From JAVBNH01 sp031551635 (lineage in GTDB: Bacteria > Bacillota > Clostridia > Oscillospirales > Acutalibacteraceae): DNA of 64,000 nt. The position numbers were made by a program, and so were the translations under genes. Below, piece by piece: positions 17,804-26,583 of the stretch (the stretch's first letter is position 1; the number at the start of each line of letters is the position of its first letter). The notes beneath the pieces are model-generated. The model worked only from the letters and a program-made list of their open reading frames with translations, was not told the DNA's origin and made no database searches. The stretch lies in assembly GCA_031551635.1 (NCBI GenBank), contig JAVBNH010000008.1, positions 1 through 64,000 on the forward strand, written 5' to 3'.

Positions 17804-18684
17804 CCAAGACCAATTTGAGAAAGAAAGCCGTTTTTCTTTTTTGTCTTTTTCGGCTTAAATACCGGCGGATTGCTCAGCCTCATGTTTGAGCTTTTGCTTT
17901 TCGAGAGAATGCTGCTGACATGAATAAAATTTTCTATCATTAAATCACTGATATTTTCAAGAATTATTTTGTGGGCTTCGCTGTCTCTGCCCGCCTCGCC
18001 AAGGATTGTTACAACTATCAGACTCTGAACCTCGTTTGTGCCGTCGGAATAAATTTCATTGAGCAGGGAAAAAAGCTTTTTAACAGCTTGAGGATTGTTC
18101 TGTCTGATAATATTCTGCACAACCTGATTTCCGTGCTTGAGGAAAAAATCCTCAGCCAAAAAATCGCCAAAATTTTCAAGATTATCCTTATAAGCATCCT
18201 TCAGCTCGGGGTAATTTGTCACAAGCCTGTTCGCGAGGGTGTTTGAATCATAGCTCAATGCTCCACTTTTCGCGGCGGCACGCGAAACAGGCAGCGGCGC
18301 CTTACCTCTTTGCGCAATCAGCTGCTTTTTGCCGTAGTTTTCGGTAATGGTTTCTGAAAATTCACCTATAATGAATTTTACATCCTTCTCATTATTCGTT
18401 TCAAGCTCTAACAGACAGGTAGATAGGCAGCTATATTCGCTGTCGTCATCTTCAACCGCTTCCAAATCAGCATTGAGTAAAAATATTTTATTTCCGGTAA
18501 AAAGCACTCTGAGCTTTGTTTTTTCACCCTTATAATCAATAAGGGTTTCTGTTTCGTTTCTCTTATATACCGGCACCTCGGACTTTTTTACGCCATCCGG
18601 AAAAACCGGGTGGAATTTATGCTGCGAGGTGACCTCCATAAGTCCTTTATATATAGCTGTGAATACATTTTCGAGCTCAAGCAT
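17800..18684 (-). CDS. Conserved-looking protein of unknown function
   Basis: This 294-residue soluble protein has no signal peptide, membrane segment or motif I can place. The N-terminal 115 residues look like an alpha/beta domain; after a proline/alanine linker near 130 the rest is helical. The tail is Lys-rich (KPKKTKKKNG) and ends in a hydrophobic turn. Its stop codon overlaps that of the superoxide dismutase gene, and no terminator separates them. It lies 38 bases downstream of the FGGY kinase on the same strand and could be co-transcribed with it. Confidence 0.65.
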   Translation of the reverse strand: MLELENVFTAIYKGLMEVTSQHKFHPVFPDGVKKSEVPVYKRNETETLIDYKGEKTKLRVLFTGNKIFLLNADLEAVEDDDSEYSCLSTCLLELETNNEKDVKFIIGEFSETITENYGKKQLIAQRGKAPLPVSRAAAKSGALSYDSNTLANRLVTNYPELKDAYKDNLENFGDFLAEDFFLKHGNQVVQNIIRQNNPQAVKKLFSLLNEIYSDGTNEVQSLIVVTILGEAGRDSEAHKIILENISDLMIENFIHVSSILSKSKSSNMRLSNPPVFKPKKTKKKNGFLSQIGLG

Positions 18685-18722
18685 CTGCTTTTCATTTCCT
18701 TTCGAGAATATTATATATAACT

Positions 18723-20330
18723 CTATTTATTTTCTCCGTTTAAAATGGCGAAATTCTTTTTGTTTGAGGAATACAGCTTTTTATAGACGCTGTAGTTTAG
18801 GTCATAAACCTGTTTATTGTTTTTATTAGGTATATATGTTTTACTGTCAGGTATAATTTTCTTAGCCTCGCTGATTGAATTAATCAGCTTCAATCCGACC
18901 GCAACGACAACCGCCGCGCCGACCGCACCGACATTCTGAGGTGAGTCAACTGTTTCAACCTTTTTACCCGTAACATCAGCAAGTATCTGGCATGTGACCT
19001 CTGACAGAGCGCCGCCGCCGACAAAACGCAGGATCTCAGAGGTTTTGACCTTTTTTTCCTCAGCCTCTATAAACCAGCGAAGATGATAGCAGACACCTTC
19101 AAGCACTGAGCGAATCATTTCCGATTTACCTGTGTCAAGCCCGATATTGAAAAACATCCCTCTCGCGTTCGGGTCTTCAAAGGGACAGCGGTTACCGTGG
19201 AGCCACGGAGTAAAAATAACACCGCCGCAGCCTGCCGGAACATCCCTGACAACCTCGCTCATATAATCGTATAGGCTCTTATATTTTGTTTCATACGCGT
19301 CCGAAATATTTTTTTTCTCAAGATAAATTCCGATTTCATCGAGCGCGAGGTGGTTTTTTACCCATTCTAGACATTTGCCCGCAGTCTCAAGCTCCGCGAA
19401 ATAATTATACTTCCCTTCATCCGCGCCGACAATAGCCGCAATCATCGTGCCCGCGTCAACTATGCTTTTATCGACAACCGTTGACACCCAACCTGAGGTT
19501 CCCGAGTAAACATGTGTGTCACCCAGAGCGACTGCGCCCGCGCCGACTCCGATTAAAGCCGCGTCACCGCCGCCGCCGAAAACAGGCAAATCCGGGCAGA
19601 GTCCCAGCTCCTGAGCCGCCTGTGGTAATAGCCCGCCGACATTCGAAGTGGAGCTGACGATTTCGGGAAGATGCTCCATATTAACGCCGAGCATATGGCA
19701 TATTTCTTTACTCCAGCATTTTTTTCCGTCCTTGCTGTTATAAAGCAGAGTCGCGAAAGCGGAATCCGGAGTCATAATAAATTTGCCCGTCATACGGCAA
19801 ATCATACTTTCCTTGACGTCAAGCCATTTATAAACCTTACTGAAATTCTCTTTTTCGTGTGCTTCAACCCATTTATATTTCCAAACCGGATCCTTGACGG
19901 AAAGCGCTGCGGCACCTGTATGTTTTAAAGATTTCAAGAGCTTTACTGCATTACCGCCGGCTATCTGCAAGCCGTGCTGCATGCCCTTTTTCAGCTCCTC
20001 GCGCGCACGCTGATCCATATAGCTCATCGCTCGCCTGACCGGCTTGCCTTCCCTGTCAACAAGCACAAGCCCCTGCATTTGAGAGCAAAAGGACAGCCCG
20101 TCAATCTCATTTTTATCAATACCTGACAAGTCGAGAGCTTCTTTTGTTGTCATGCAGAGAGCTTCCCACCACTCATTTGCGTCCTGCTCCGCGCCACCGT
20201 CCGGAAAAATATAAAGATTGTATCCGCTTGACGAAAAGCCCTTGAGCCTTATGGTATTTGATATTTCAAAAATGCAGGTTTTGACACCTGTGGTGCCGAT
20301 GTCATAAGTTATCACATGCTTTATATCCAA
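18723..20330 (-). CDS. FGGY-family carbohydrate kinase (xylulokinase-like)
   Basis: The start is a TTG at 20330 backed by a strong GGAGGTG seven bases upstream. The 535-residue protein shows the FGGY phosphate-1 motif YDIGTTGVKT (9-18), the substrate region MSYMDQRAREEL, the adenosine segment GGGGDAALIGVGAG and the C-terminal signature around RFVGGGALSE. The family phosphorylates pentuloses, glycerol or gluconate; the MDQR motif suggests a ketopentose such as xylulose, but the substrate is not fixed by sequence. It would feed sugars freed by the neighbouring hydrolases into the pentose pathway. Confidence 0.85.
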   Translation of the reverse strand: MDIKHVITYDIGTTGVKTCIFEISNTIRLKGFSSSGYNLYIFPDGGAEQDANEWWEALCMTTKEALDLSGIDKNEIDGLSFCSQMQGLVLVDREGKPVRRAMSYMDQRAREELKKGMQHGLQIAGGNAVKLLKSLKHTGAAALSVKDPVWKYKWVEAHEKENFSKVYKWLDVKESMICRMTGKFIMTPDSAFATLLYNSKDGKKCWSKEICHMLGVNMEHLPEIVSSTSNVGGLLPQAAQELGLCPDLPVFGGGGDAALIGVGAGAVALGDTHVYSGTSGWVSTVVDKSIVDAGTMIAAIVGADEGKYNYFAELETAGKCLEWVKNHLALDEIGIYLEKKNISDAYETKYKSLYDYMSEVVRDVPAGCGGVIFTPWLHGNRCPFEDPNARGMFFNIGLDTGKSEMIRSVLEGVCYHLRWFIEAEEKKVKTSEILRFVGGGALSEVTCQILADVTGKKVETVDSPQNVGAVGAAVVVAVGLKLINSISEAKKIIPDSKTYIPNKNNKQVYDLNYSVYKKLYSSNKKNFAILNGENK

Positions 20331-20431
20331 GTCTCAGCACCTCCATGCCAAATAAAATTTATTTTTGAACTCAACTTTCGCATACTAATATAACAGCTTA
20401 AAATTTTGGGATATTAGAAATTGTTTATCAG

Positions 20432-21031
20432 TTAAAAAACCAATCTGCCTTCGATTGCTCTGGAGAGGGTCATTTCATCGGCGTATTGCAAATCTGAGCC
20501 GACCGGCAGACCGTAGGCAAGCCTTGAAACCTTTACCTCAAAGGGCTTGAGAAGTTTTGCGATATAAATCGCCGTCGTTTCGCCCTCCACATCGGAATTA
20601 GTAGCGAGGATAATTTCTTCTATTTTCTCGCCGCTAAGCCTGGAGATCAGCTCCTTAATGTTGAGCTGTTCGGGACCCACGCCGTCCATAGGAGATATAG
20701 CGCCGCCCAGAACATGGTATAGCCCCTTGAATTCGCGGGTTTTCTCAATCGCCATCAAATCCTGAGCATCCTCGACTACGCAGATAATATTTCTGTCTCT
20801 GTTATCGCTTTCGCAGATATTACATTTTTCATTTTCGGTCAGGTTGCAACAAAGCGAGCATTTATGGATATTCTGACAAGCATCACAAATGGCGTCAGAT
20901 AGGGCTTTTGCTTCATTTTCAGGAAGTCCGAGAACATAAAAAGCCAGCCTTTGTGCCGTTTTTCGACCGATACCGGGCATACGCTCAAACTGCTCAATCA
21001 ACCGTCTAAGCGGTATTGCACCATATTCCAT
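20432..21031 (-). CDS. recR: Recombination mediator RecR
   Basis: The 199-residue protein has the standard RecR layout: helix-hairpin-helix (PGIGRKTAQRLAFYVL, 19-34), a four-cysteine zinc finger (C-x2-C then C-x2-C between residues 54 and 75), and a Toprim domain with VVEDAQDLMAIE. It acts with RecF and RecO in loading RecA at gaps. It is the last of the three genes dnaX-ybaB-recR, an order kept across many bacteria. The gap to ybaB is 28 bases. Confidence 0.97.
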   Translation of the reverse strand: MEYGAIPLRRLIEQFERMPGIGRKTAQRLAFYVLGLPENEAKALSDAICDACQNIHKCSLCCNLTENEKCNICESDNRDRNIICVVEDAQDLMAIEKTREFKGLYHVLGGAISPMDGVGPEQLNIKELISRLSGEKIEEIILATNSDVEGETTAIYIAKLLKPFEVKVSRLAYGLPVGSDLQYADEMTLSRAIEGRLVF

Positions 21032-21059
21032 AACTCAAATAATCCTTTTCTGTCCGCGA

Positions 21060-21401
21060 TTAAAATAACCCAGGTATTCCGGGCATATTCAGACCGCCTT
21101 GAATTTTGCTCATTTCCTGTTCCATTTTTTCCCCTGCCTTGCGCAGAGCTTCGTTGGCAGCGGCAAGAAGCAGGTCCTCAAGCATATCAATATCTTCCGG
21201 GTCAACAACCTCGCTGTTCATTTTAATCGATTTTATTTCATGCCTGCCGTTGCAGACAACCTCAACCGCTCCGCCGCCTGAGGATGCGGAAAACTCAGAC
21301 TCCTCGATTTCACCCTGAACGCGCTCCATTTCGTCTTGCATTTCCTGAATTTTTTTCATCATATTTCCCTTGTCGGGAGCGTTTGGAATTCTTGCTTTCA
21401 T
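21060..21401 (-). CDS. YbaB/EbfC family nucleoid-associated protein
   Basis: The 113-residue protein has the YbaB pattern: a Met-rich coiled region (MMKKIQEMQDEMERVQGEIE, 14-33), a glycine-rich turn (SSGGGAVEV) and a DLLLAAANEALRKA helix. YbaB/EbfC dimers bind DNA with tweezer-like helices and act as nucleoid proteins. It sits between dnaX and recR, the classical position, and is surely co-transcribed with them. Confidence 0.95.
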   Translation of the reverse strand: MKARIPNAPDKGNMMKKIQEMQDEMERVQGEIEESEFSASSGGGAVEVVCNGRHEIKSIKMNSEVVDPEDIDMLEDLLLAAANEALRKAGEKMEQEMSKIQGGLNMPGIPGLF

Positions 21402-21447
21402 AAAATGTAACCATATCCTTCAATTTATTTTCTAAATAATTAAGCGA

Positions 21448-23343
21448 TTAAAACATGTCGTCCGAAAACTCAACTCTGACACTAAGGGTTTTGCCTGTAT
21501 TTTTATGCACAGCGTTCGCAATGGCATCCGTATATGACTTGTCGCTGCCTAGTATCATATTCACCATAGGGTTCGGCGTTTTAAAAATCAATAAATCCCC
21601 CTGAACAACCGCGCTCACACCCTTAACCATACTCAGAAGAGGCGGACAGGCTTCAATAATATCCTCGCATATTTTTTTCCATAAACCATCCGGAATTCTG
21701 CCGTTTTCATCAATTTCCTGCAAGCCTTTATCTTTACGCGCATCAGCAGGAGGCTCGTTTTTATAAACAGCAGGCGGCTCGTCGGGTTCGACCTCTGCCT
21801 TTTCTTCTGCTTCGGCAAACTGCTGAGCAAAAATGCTGACAGTATTATTCTCACTGATTTCTACCTCACCGAAAGGTGCATCATCATCCGCTGAGGTAAG
21901 CGCAGTCTCTTCTTCCTCACCGAATGGAGCGGCATCATTTGCAAGTGTACCCCCAGTTTCGTCTTCCTCACCGAATGGCATATCATTGCCAAATGCGGGA
22001 GCTTCGTCCTGTGGCGGAATATCTTCATCATTCTGAGCTGTTTCGAAAACCTTTTCCTCAAACAAAGGCTCGTCCTCTTGCGTAAAATCTTCGTTTTCTA
22101 TTAAATCGGGCATTTTGGGCGGCAATGGCATCTCTGCTTTTTCTGAATCGAAATCCGTTACCGATAAATTGATGCTGCTTGGGAAGCTTCCGGCAGTGAT
22201 TATTGTCTCAAGCGCGGAAATTCTTTCAAGCAAAGCGGAATTGCTGTCGTCCATGTCCTTGCTGCAAAGTCGAATCATTGCAGTCTCAATCTCGATTCTG
22301 CCGTTGGGTCTCTTTCTGAGAGATTCAGCCGCCGCGCTGAGAACATCAATGCATCTGATGATAACTTCGAGCGAAAACCTTGAGGCATGCTGCTTCAAAG
22401 CGTCCATTTCATCAGCAGTTGATATAATTAGCTCCTCAGGATTTTTGACGGATTTTATTATCATTAAATTGCGAAAATGATTAATAAGCTCGGAGCAAAA
22501 CCGCTCGGCATCCAGTGAAGCTTTGTGCAGCGTATCAATAACGCTGAGCGCCTTAGCAGGATTTTTTTCAAATACCGCATCAGAAAGCCTGAACAGGTAA
22601 TCTCTGCCGACAATTCCGGCGCAGCTCCTGACATGATTTAAGTCGATATTTTTGTCGTCTCCCAAAGAGGAAATGCACCTGTCAAGCAGTGACAAGGCGT
22701 CCCTCAAGGCTCCGTCGGCAATTCTCGCAATCAGCACTGCCGCGTCATACTGCAGCAGGGCGCCCTCCTCTTTAGCTATATAAATCAACCTGTTCGCAAT
22801 CGAATCAGGCTCTATTCTTCTGAAATCAAATCTCTGGCAACGGGAAAGGATCGTTGAGGGAAGCTTCTGTACCTCAGTCGTCGCGAGAATAAAAATAACA
22901 TGCTGCGGCGGTTCCTCAAGCGTTTTTAAAAGCGCGTTGAAGGCTTCAATGGTCAGCATATGAACCTCATCTATTATATAAACCCTGAACTTTGCCTGAC
23001 CGGGAGTAAAAACAGCCTCCTCACGAAGGGCGCGGATGTCATCAATTCCCCTGTTGCTCGCAGCGTCAATTTCAACCACATCAAGCACAGAGCCGGAATC
23101 AATGCCGGAGCATATTTCACACTCGTTGCAGGGATTGCCTTCGCGGGGATTCAAACAGTTGACCGCTTTTGAGAGAATCTTAGCGCATGTTGTTTTGCCG
23201 GTTCCCCGGGAGCCTGTGAAAAGATAGGCATGAGAGAGCCGGTTCGATATTATTTCGCCTTCAAGCGTCTTTGTGACATGCTCCTGCCCCACGACGTCGC
23301 TGAATGCCGAAGGCCGCCATTTTCTATATAAAACCTTATACAT
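21448..23343 (-). CDS. dnaX: DNA polymerase III subunits gamma and tau
   Basis: The 631-residue clamp-loader ATPase has Walker A GSRGTGKTT (about 44-52), a zinc module of four cysteines (C-L-N then C-N-E-C-E-I-C) and Walker B IIDEVHM. It opens the sliding clamp with delta and delta-prime. A TTG at 23346 is an alternative start; AAAGG upstream is 10 bases from the TTG and 13 from the ATG. The acidic linker before the C-terminal domain has three near-identical 17-residue repeats containing PFGE. No frameshift slippery run was noticed. It begins the dnaX-ybaB-recR operon. Confidence 0.96.
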   Translation of the reverse strand: MYKVLYRKWRPSAFSDVVGQEHVTKTLEGEIISNRLSHAYLFTGSRGTGKTTCAKILSKAVNCLNPREGNPCNECEICSGIDSGSVLDVVEIDAASNRGIDDIRALREEAVFTPGQAKFRVYIIDEVHMLTIEAFNALLKTLEEPPQHVIFILATTEVQKLPSTILSRCQRFDFRRIEPDSIANRLIYIAKEEGALLQYDAAVLIARIADGALRDALSLLDRCISSLGDDKNIDLNHVRSCAGIVGRDYLFRLSDAVFEKNPAKALSVIDTLHKASLDAERFCSELINHFRNLMIIKSVKNPEELIISTADEMDALKQHASRFSLEVIIRCIDVLSAAAESLRKRPNGRIEIETAMIRLCSKDMDDSNSALLERISALETIITAGSFPSSINLSVTDFDSEKAEMPLPPKMPDLIENEDFTQEDEPLFEEKVFETAQNDEDIPPQDEAPAFGNDMPFGEEDETGGTLANDAAPFGEEEETALTSADDDAPFGEVEISENNTVSIFAQQFAEAEEKAEVEPDEPPAVYKNEPPADARKDKGLQEIDENGRIPDGLWKKICEDIIEACPPLLSMVKGVSAVVQGDLLIFKTPNPMVNMILGSDKSYTDAIANAVHKNTGKTLSVRVEFSDDMF

Positions 23344-23382
23344 CAAGCATCATCTACCTTTAGTATAAAATAGCTTAACCTT

Positions 23383-23500
23383 TGTCATACGGCGTACAGG
23401 CGTAACTGTGTCGCACGGGCAGACCGTTTAATGCTGCTCGATTCCTCGCCTGACATGGTTCACGGCGCTCCGCCGCACAGGACCAGCACGCCGCATGACA
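23383..23500 (-). ncRNA. ffs: Small signal recognition particle RNA (4.5S/scRNA type)
   Basis: Read on the minus strand, this has the SRP helix-8 core: CATGTCAGG, then a GGAA tetraloop region and AGCAGCA at about 23430-23450, the site bound by Ffh. The ends form a 15-bp outer stem (23486-23500 with 23383-23397). A further 8 bp (TAGCTTAA with TTAAGCTA, 23505-23512 and 23371-23378) could lengthen it to about 142 nt. It lies directly upstream of dnaX, as in Bacillus and many Clostridia. There is no Alu domain of normal size, so it is the short form. Confidence 0.9.
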
Positions 23501-23658
23501 AAAATTAAGCTATAACATAATAAACATACTGTTTAGCCATGTGCCCGGCTACTGATTATCATTTCCGGACACATGACCAAAGTATTATAATCTATTATAC
23601 ATGAAATTGCAATAGAAAAAAACAAATTAACAAACGCTTAAAATTTATGCACAATCTT

Positions 23659-25335
23659 TTATTTCGATATCGAATAGAACACGGATGCGTTCGCATCGAG
23701 TGCGATATTAATCGAAACCTTTCCATCGACAACATCGAGCTGCTCGCTTGTCGGGATAAGCTTTGATTTTTCAATATATTTGGGTCTGAGATCCTTGAAA
23801 TAAAGATCCCTCGCCCACTGAGCAGTGAGTGTAGCGCCTAAATCAAGCCCCGGGTCATCCGGCGACCATGCTGAGCAGTCATCACCGATTTTGAAGGTTT
23901 TGCGGTCCTGCTGCCACTCGTCAAAGAAGTTCGCATCGTCATTTATTAGGTATCTTGTGACGTTCGCTTTGGAGCCGTAACCGTCAGGAAGCTTAACGTC
24001 AACACTCACGTTTGTTTTCGTGTTATAAGCGAGCTCGGGCTTGAAATTATATGCGACTAGAGCAACGTCACCGCTAAGCTCGTCAGCTCCGGCAAGAACA
24101 TCAACCTCCGCGCCCGGAACAATTCCTTTTTTAACGGTTTTGGATACAGCAAGCTGCTTTTTGGAAAGCAAGTTATAATAGCTATTCGCAACATGATAGG
24201 AAACCGAAGGGTAACCCGCGAACGCACCGCCGCTGAGATAACCCCAGGACGAAATATAGTCTATGCCGTATCTAACGCAAATGCTCAGGATTCTCGCGTC
24301 ATAAGCGGACTGATAGGTATGTCCGACTATTCTGAGGTTCAAGCCCTTGCTGTTAGTTCCCGGAGTTCCGTATTGGATACGAGCCTCGTCAATTCCGTAT
24401 TTAAGATTTTTAAGCCCGACAGCTTCCGCGGCTTTCTTGACGCGGGTAATGCTCGTGATAAGGTCATTTTCACGCAGCTCCTCGGCTGTTTTATCATAAT
24501 GGCTGATGTCGAAGAAGGTCATCGGAGCGCCCTTTGCGCCTGTTTTCGCGTTGGTTCCGTTAACAACATGGTTAAAGATATTCGTCTCAGTCCAAAGTCC
24601 CTCAACAATACCCATTGAGTGCGTGCCGATTTGAACATCATTGCCAAGCTTGCTCACAACAGCGGCTGTTATATAGTCATACAGCTTGTAATATTCTCTT
24701 TCAGCATCCTCAGGTTTTCCGGATGGCGTGTCAAACCAATCGTGGCTTTCATACTCTGTCCAGACTCCGAATCGCCATTTTCTGCACTCGTCAATTCCGT
24801 AACGGTCAACGAGAGCCTGAATATAATCCTCAATAAACTTGTAAAAATCCTCATAATTATCCGGACCGTAGTTATTAAAGTTAAGAGCGGTCATTTTCGG
24901 ATCTGTCGTAAATTTCAGCGGCACGCTTCCGAGCTTCAGGTAGGGCTTCGCGCCGAGAGCAAGAATATTGTCGCAGTCATTGAAAATCTTCGAGAAATCG
25001 TAATCGTCAAGAACCGTGCGGTCATTCGGATTGATAAAAGGATCTCTCTCAAGATTGCCGCCCGTGCACTGCATTATCTGAATATACTCGGTAAACTGCA
25101 GCGGATCGCAATTGATATAATCAGTTGCAGATGGTATGCTGCCTACTGAATAGATATTCATATTGCTGACCTTATTACCCATCACCTCACCGGTGTCTGT
25201 CGCGTCTACGCTAAAAGAATAGCTGGCGGTTTTTTCATTAATCCATGCGCTGCCGCCGGGGAAAAAACCAAAAAACATAATGAGAATCGAGTAGAAGAAC
25301 GCTTGAATTTTCACAAGAATAGAAGAAAAATTCAT
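23659..25335 (-). CDS. Secreted GH39-like glycosidase
   Basis: The 558-residue protein begins with a hydrophobic signal (residues 5-25). The rest looks like a clan-A TIM barrel with a beta-sandwich tail, closest to GH39 (beta-xylosidase / alpha-L-iduronidase type). WRFGVWTEYES puts the probable acid/base at E194 and YGIDEARIQYG puts the nucleophile at E317. The acid/base is normally preceded by Asn; here it is Thr. It is the last gene of a minus-strand series with a cupin, an epimerase and an acyl-CoA synthetase. Activity on xylan-like or other pyranosides is a guess. Confidence 0.65.
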   Translation of the reverse strand: MNFSSILVKIQAFFYSILIMFFGFFPGGSAWINEKTASYSFSVDATDTGEVMGNKVSNMNIYSVGSIPSATDYINCDPLQFTEYIQIMQCTGGNLERDPFINPNDRTVLDDYDFSKIFNDCDNILALGAKPYLKLGSVPLKFTTDPKMTALNFNNYGPDNYEDFYKFIEDYIQALVDRYGIDECRKWRFGVWTEYESHDWFDTPSGKPEDAEREYYKLYDYITAAVVSKLGNDVQIGTHSMGIVEGLWTETNIFNHVVNGTNAKTGAKGAPMTFFDISHYDKTAEELRENDLITSITRVKKAAEAVGLKNLKYGIDEARIQYGTPGTNSKGLNLRIVGHTYQSAYDARILSICVRYGIDYISSWGYLSGGAFAGYPSVSYHVANSYYNLLSKKQLAVSKTVKKGIVPGAEVDVLAGADELSGDVALVAYNFKPELAYNTKTNVSVDVKLPDGYGSKANVTRYLINDDANFFDEWQQDRKTFKIGDDCSAWSPDDPGLDLGATLTAQWARDLYFKDLRPKYIEKSKLIPTSEQLDVVDGKVSINIALDANASVFYSISK

Positions 25336-25359
25336 TGATATGCCTCCTGTTTTGATTTT

Positions 25360-25707
25360 TTATTCCAAAATAAGCGCAATAATTTCAAGAATCCCCTGTG
25401 AATCGTTTCTGACAGCATGTCCGCTTCCCGCGGGAGTTATCGCCACATCGCCCTCGCTAAGAATAATGTTTTCTAAGCCGTTGTCGTTGTAAACAGCCGT
25501 TCCTTTTTTGATATAAAAAATTTCGCAGTCGGCTTCGTGGACATGATAACCGATAGAGCTGCCCGGTTCAATGACAAGATTCGCGAAAAGCCTGCCCTTA
25601 TTTAAAAGCTCTTCTTTTGAGATAAGGCCGACAACTGTAACGCTGCCTTCCCCGCCTCTCATGTTTTCTCTTAAGTCGTTCGCGCACTCACTTTTTTTTC
25701 TGATCAA
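25360..25707 (-). CDS. Small single-domain cupin
   Basis: The 115-residue protein is one cupin barrel: GSSIGYHVHEADCEIFYIKKG holds the two metal His and a Glu of motif 1, split by three residues, and PAGSGHAVRN the His of motif 2. Single-domain cupins of this type bind sugars or small ligands and are often found near carbohydrate genes. The start is a TTG at 25707 with a poor ribosome site; an ATG at 25659 is possible. It lies 15 bases after the epimerase gene and 24 before the GH39-like gene. Confidence 0.8.
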   Translation of the reverse strand: MIRKKSECANDLRENMRGGEGSVTVVGLISKEELLNKGRLFANLVIEPGSSIGYHVHEADCEIFYIKKGTAVYNDNGLENIILSEGDVAITPAGSGHAVRNDSQGILEIIALILE

Positions 25708-25722
25708 ACCACAATCACTCTT

Positions 25723-26520
25723 TTACTTGTTTTTACTGATATAGTCAGCGAATTGAGCGAAAACTATGCCCGGCTCTTGTAAATCCGGATTCCATCGCTT
25801 GACCCATTCCAACGAGACAAAACCATTATAACATATCTTGTCAAGAAAAGAAATAGCTTCTTTTACAGGAATTTCACCGTAGCCCATCATGCAATACTTA
25901 ACCTTGCCGTTTTCAATTAATGAATCCTTGACATGGACATGCTTAATTTTATCAAAGAGCATTCGGGTTGTATATTCCGGCGACTCGCCGCCGTATCTGA
26001 CAGTATGATGCAAATCCCATAAGATTCCGCAGTTTTCCCCCGAGTCCTTAATAAAATCAAGGATATTTTCCGATTTTGACAAATATCCGTTTGTCTCAAT
26101 AAGGGGTGTCACGCCGTAAACCGCAGCATATTCACAAAGGCAGGCATAAAGCTTTGCACCTAATTCGAAATTTCCTTCGCTTTCCTGCGGCTCGCCGGTT
26201 CCCATAACACGGATATATTTCACACCCAGCGTGTTCGCAAGGTTTACATAAGCGCAGGCTTCAACAAAAGCATCCTTCGCCTTTGCTTCCTGTGCAAGGC
26301 AGGCTCCGCTTGTGAGCATCGGAATCACGAGATTGTGACTCTCTAGATACTTTTTGGTTTTATCTATATTCGCCGGCGAAAACTCGGCTATTTCGGGCGC
26401 GTACATAGTCTGTTCAAGTCCTCTTATTTCAACGCCGGAAAAACCCAAATCCTTCGCGGTGCTGAAAACATCGCTCCATGACCAGCCGGGGCAGCCCAGG
26501 GTCGAAAAACCGTATTTCAT
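25723..26520 (-). CDS. Sugar phosphate isomerase/epimerase-like TIM-barrel protein
   Basis: The 265-residue protein belongs to the xylose isomerase-like TIM barrel (AP_endonuc_2) family. It opens with GFSTLGCPGWSW and a GFSGVEIRG strand. It ends with conserved metal-site segments: ETNGYLS, WDLHHTVRYGG, KHVHVKDS and FVSLEWVKRW. Members isomerise or epimerise sugars such as inosose, hydroxypyruvate or tagatose, with a divalent metal. The AGGAGG ribosome site is nine bases before the ATG. It is probably co-transcribed with the cupin. Specific substrate unknown. Confidence 0.8.
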   Translation of the reverse strand: MKYGFSTLGCPGWSWSDVFSTAKDLGFSGVEIRGLEQTMYAPEIAEFSPANIDKTKKYLESHNLVIPMLTSGACLAQEAKAKDAFVEACAYVNLANTLGVKYIRVMGTGEPQESEGNFELGAKLYACLCEYAAVYGVTPLIETNGYLSKSENILDFIKDSGENCGILWDLHHTVRYGGESPEYTTRMLFDKIKHVHVKDSLIENGKVKYCMMGYGEIPVKEAISFLDKICYNGFVSLEWVKRWNPDLQEPGIVFAQFADYISKNK

Positions 26521-26583
26521 TACATCATTCCTCCTAATATTCTCACTGCGAACTATCTTGAAACCAACTACAATGCCTTTTAA

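Noticed and set aside
21448..23343. Programmed frameshift in dnaX producing a short gamma form
   Set aside because: I saw no A-AAA-AAG-like slippery run with a following hairpin at the right place; a detailed search would be needed to be certain.
24193..25149. Plus-strand frames of 141 and 176 codons opposite the GH39-like gene
   Set aside because: Shadows of a full-length gene with catalytic motifs; no ribosome sites.
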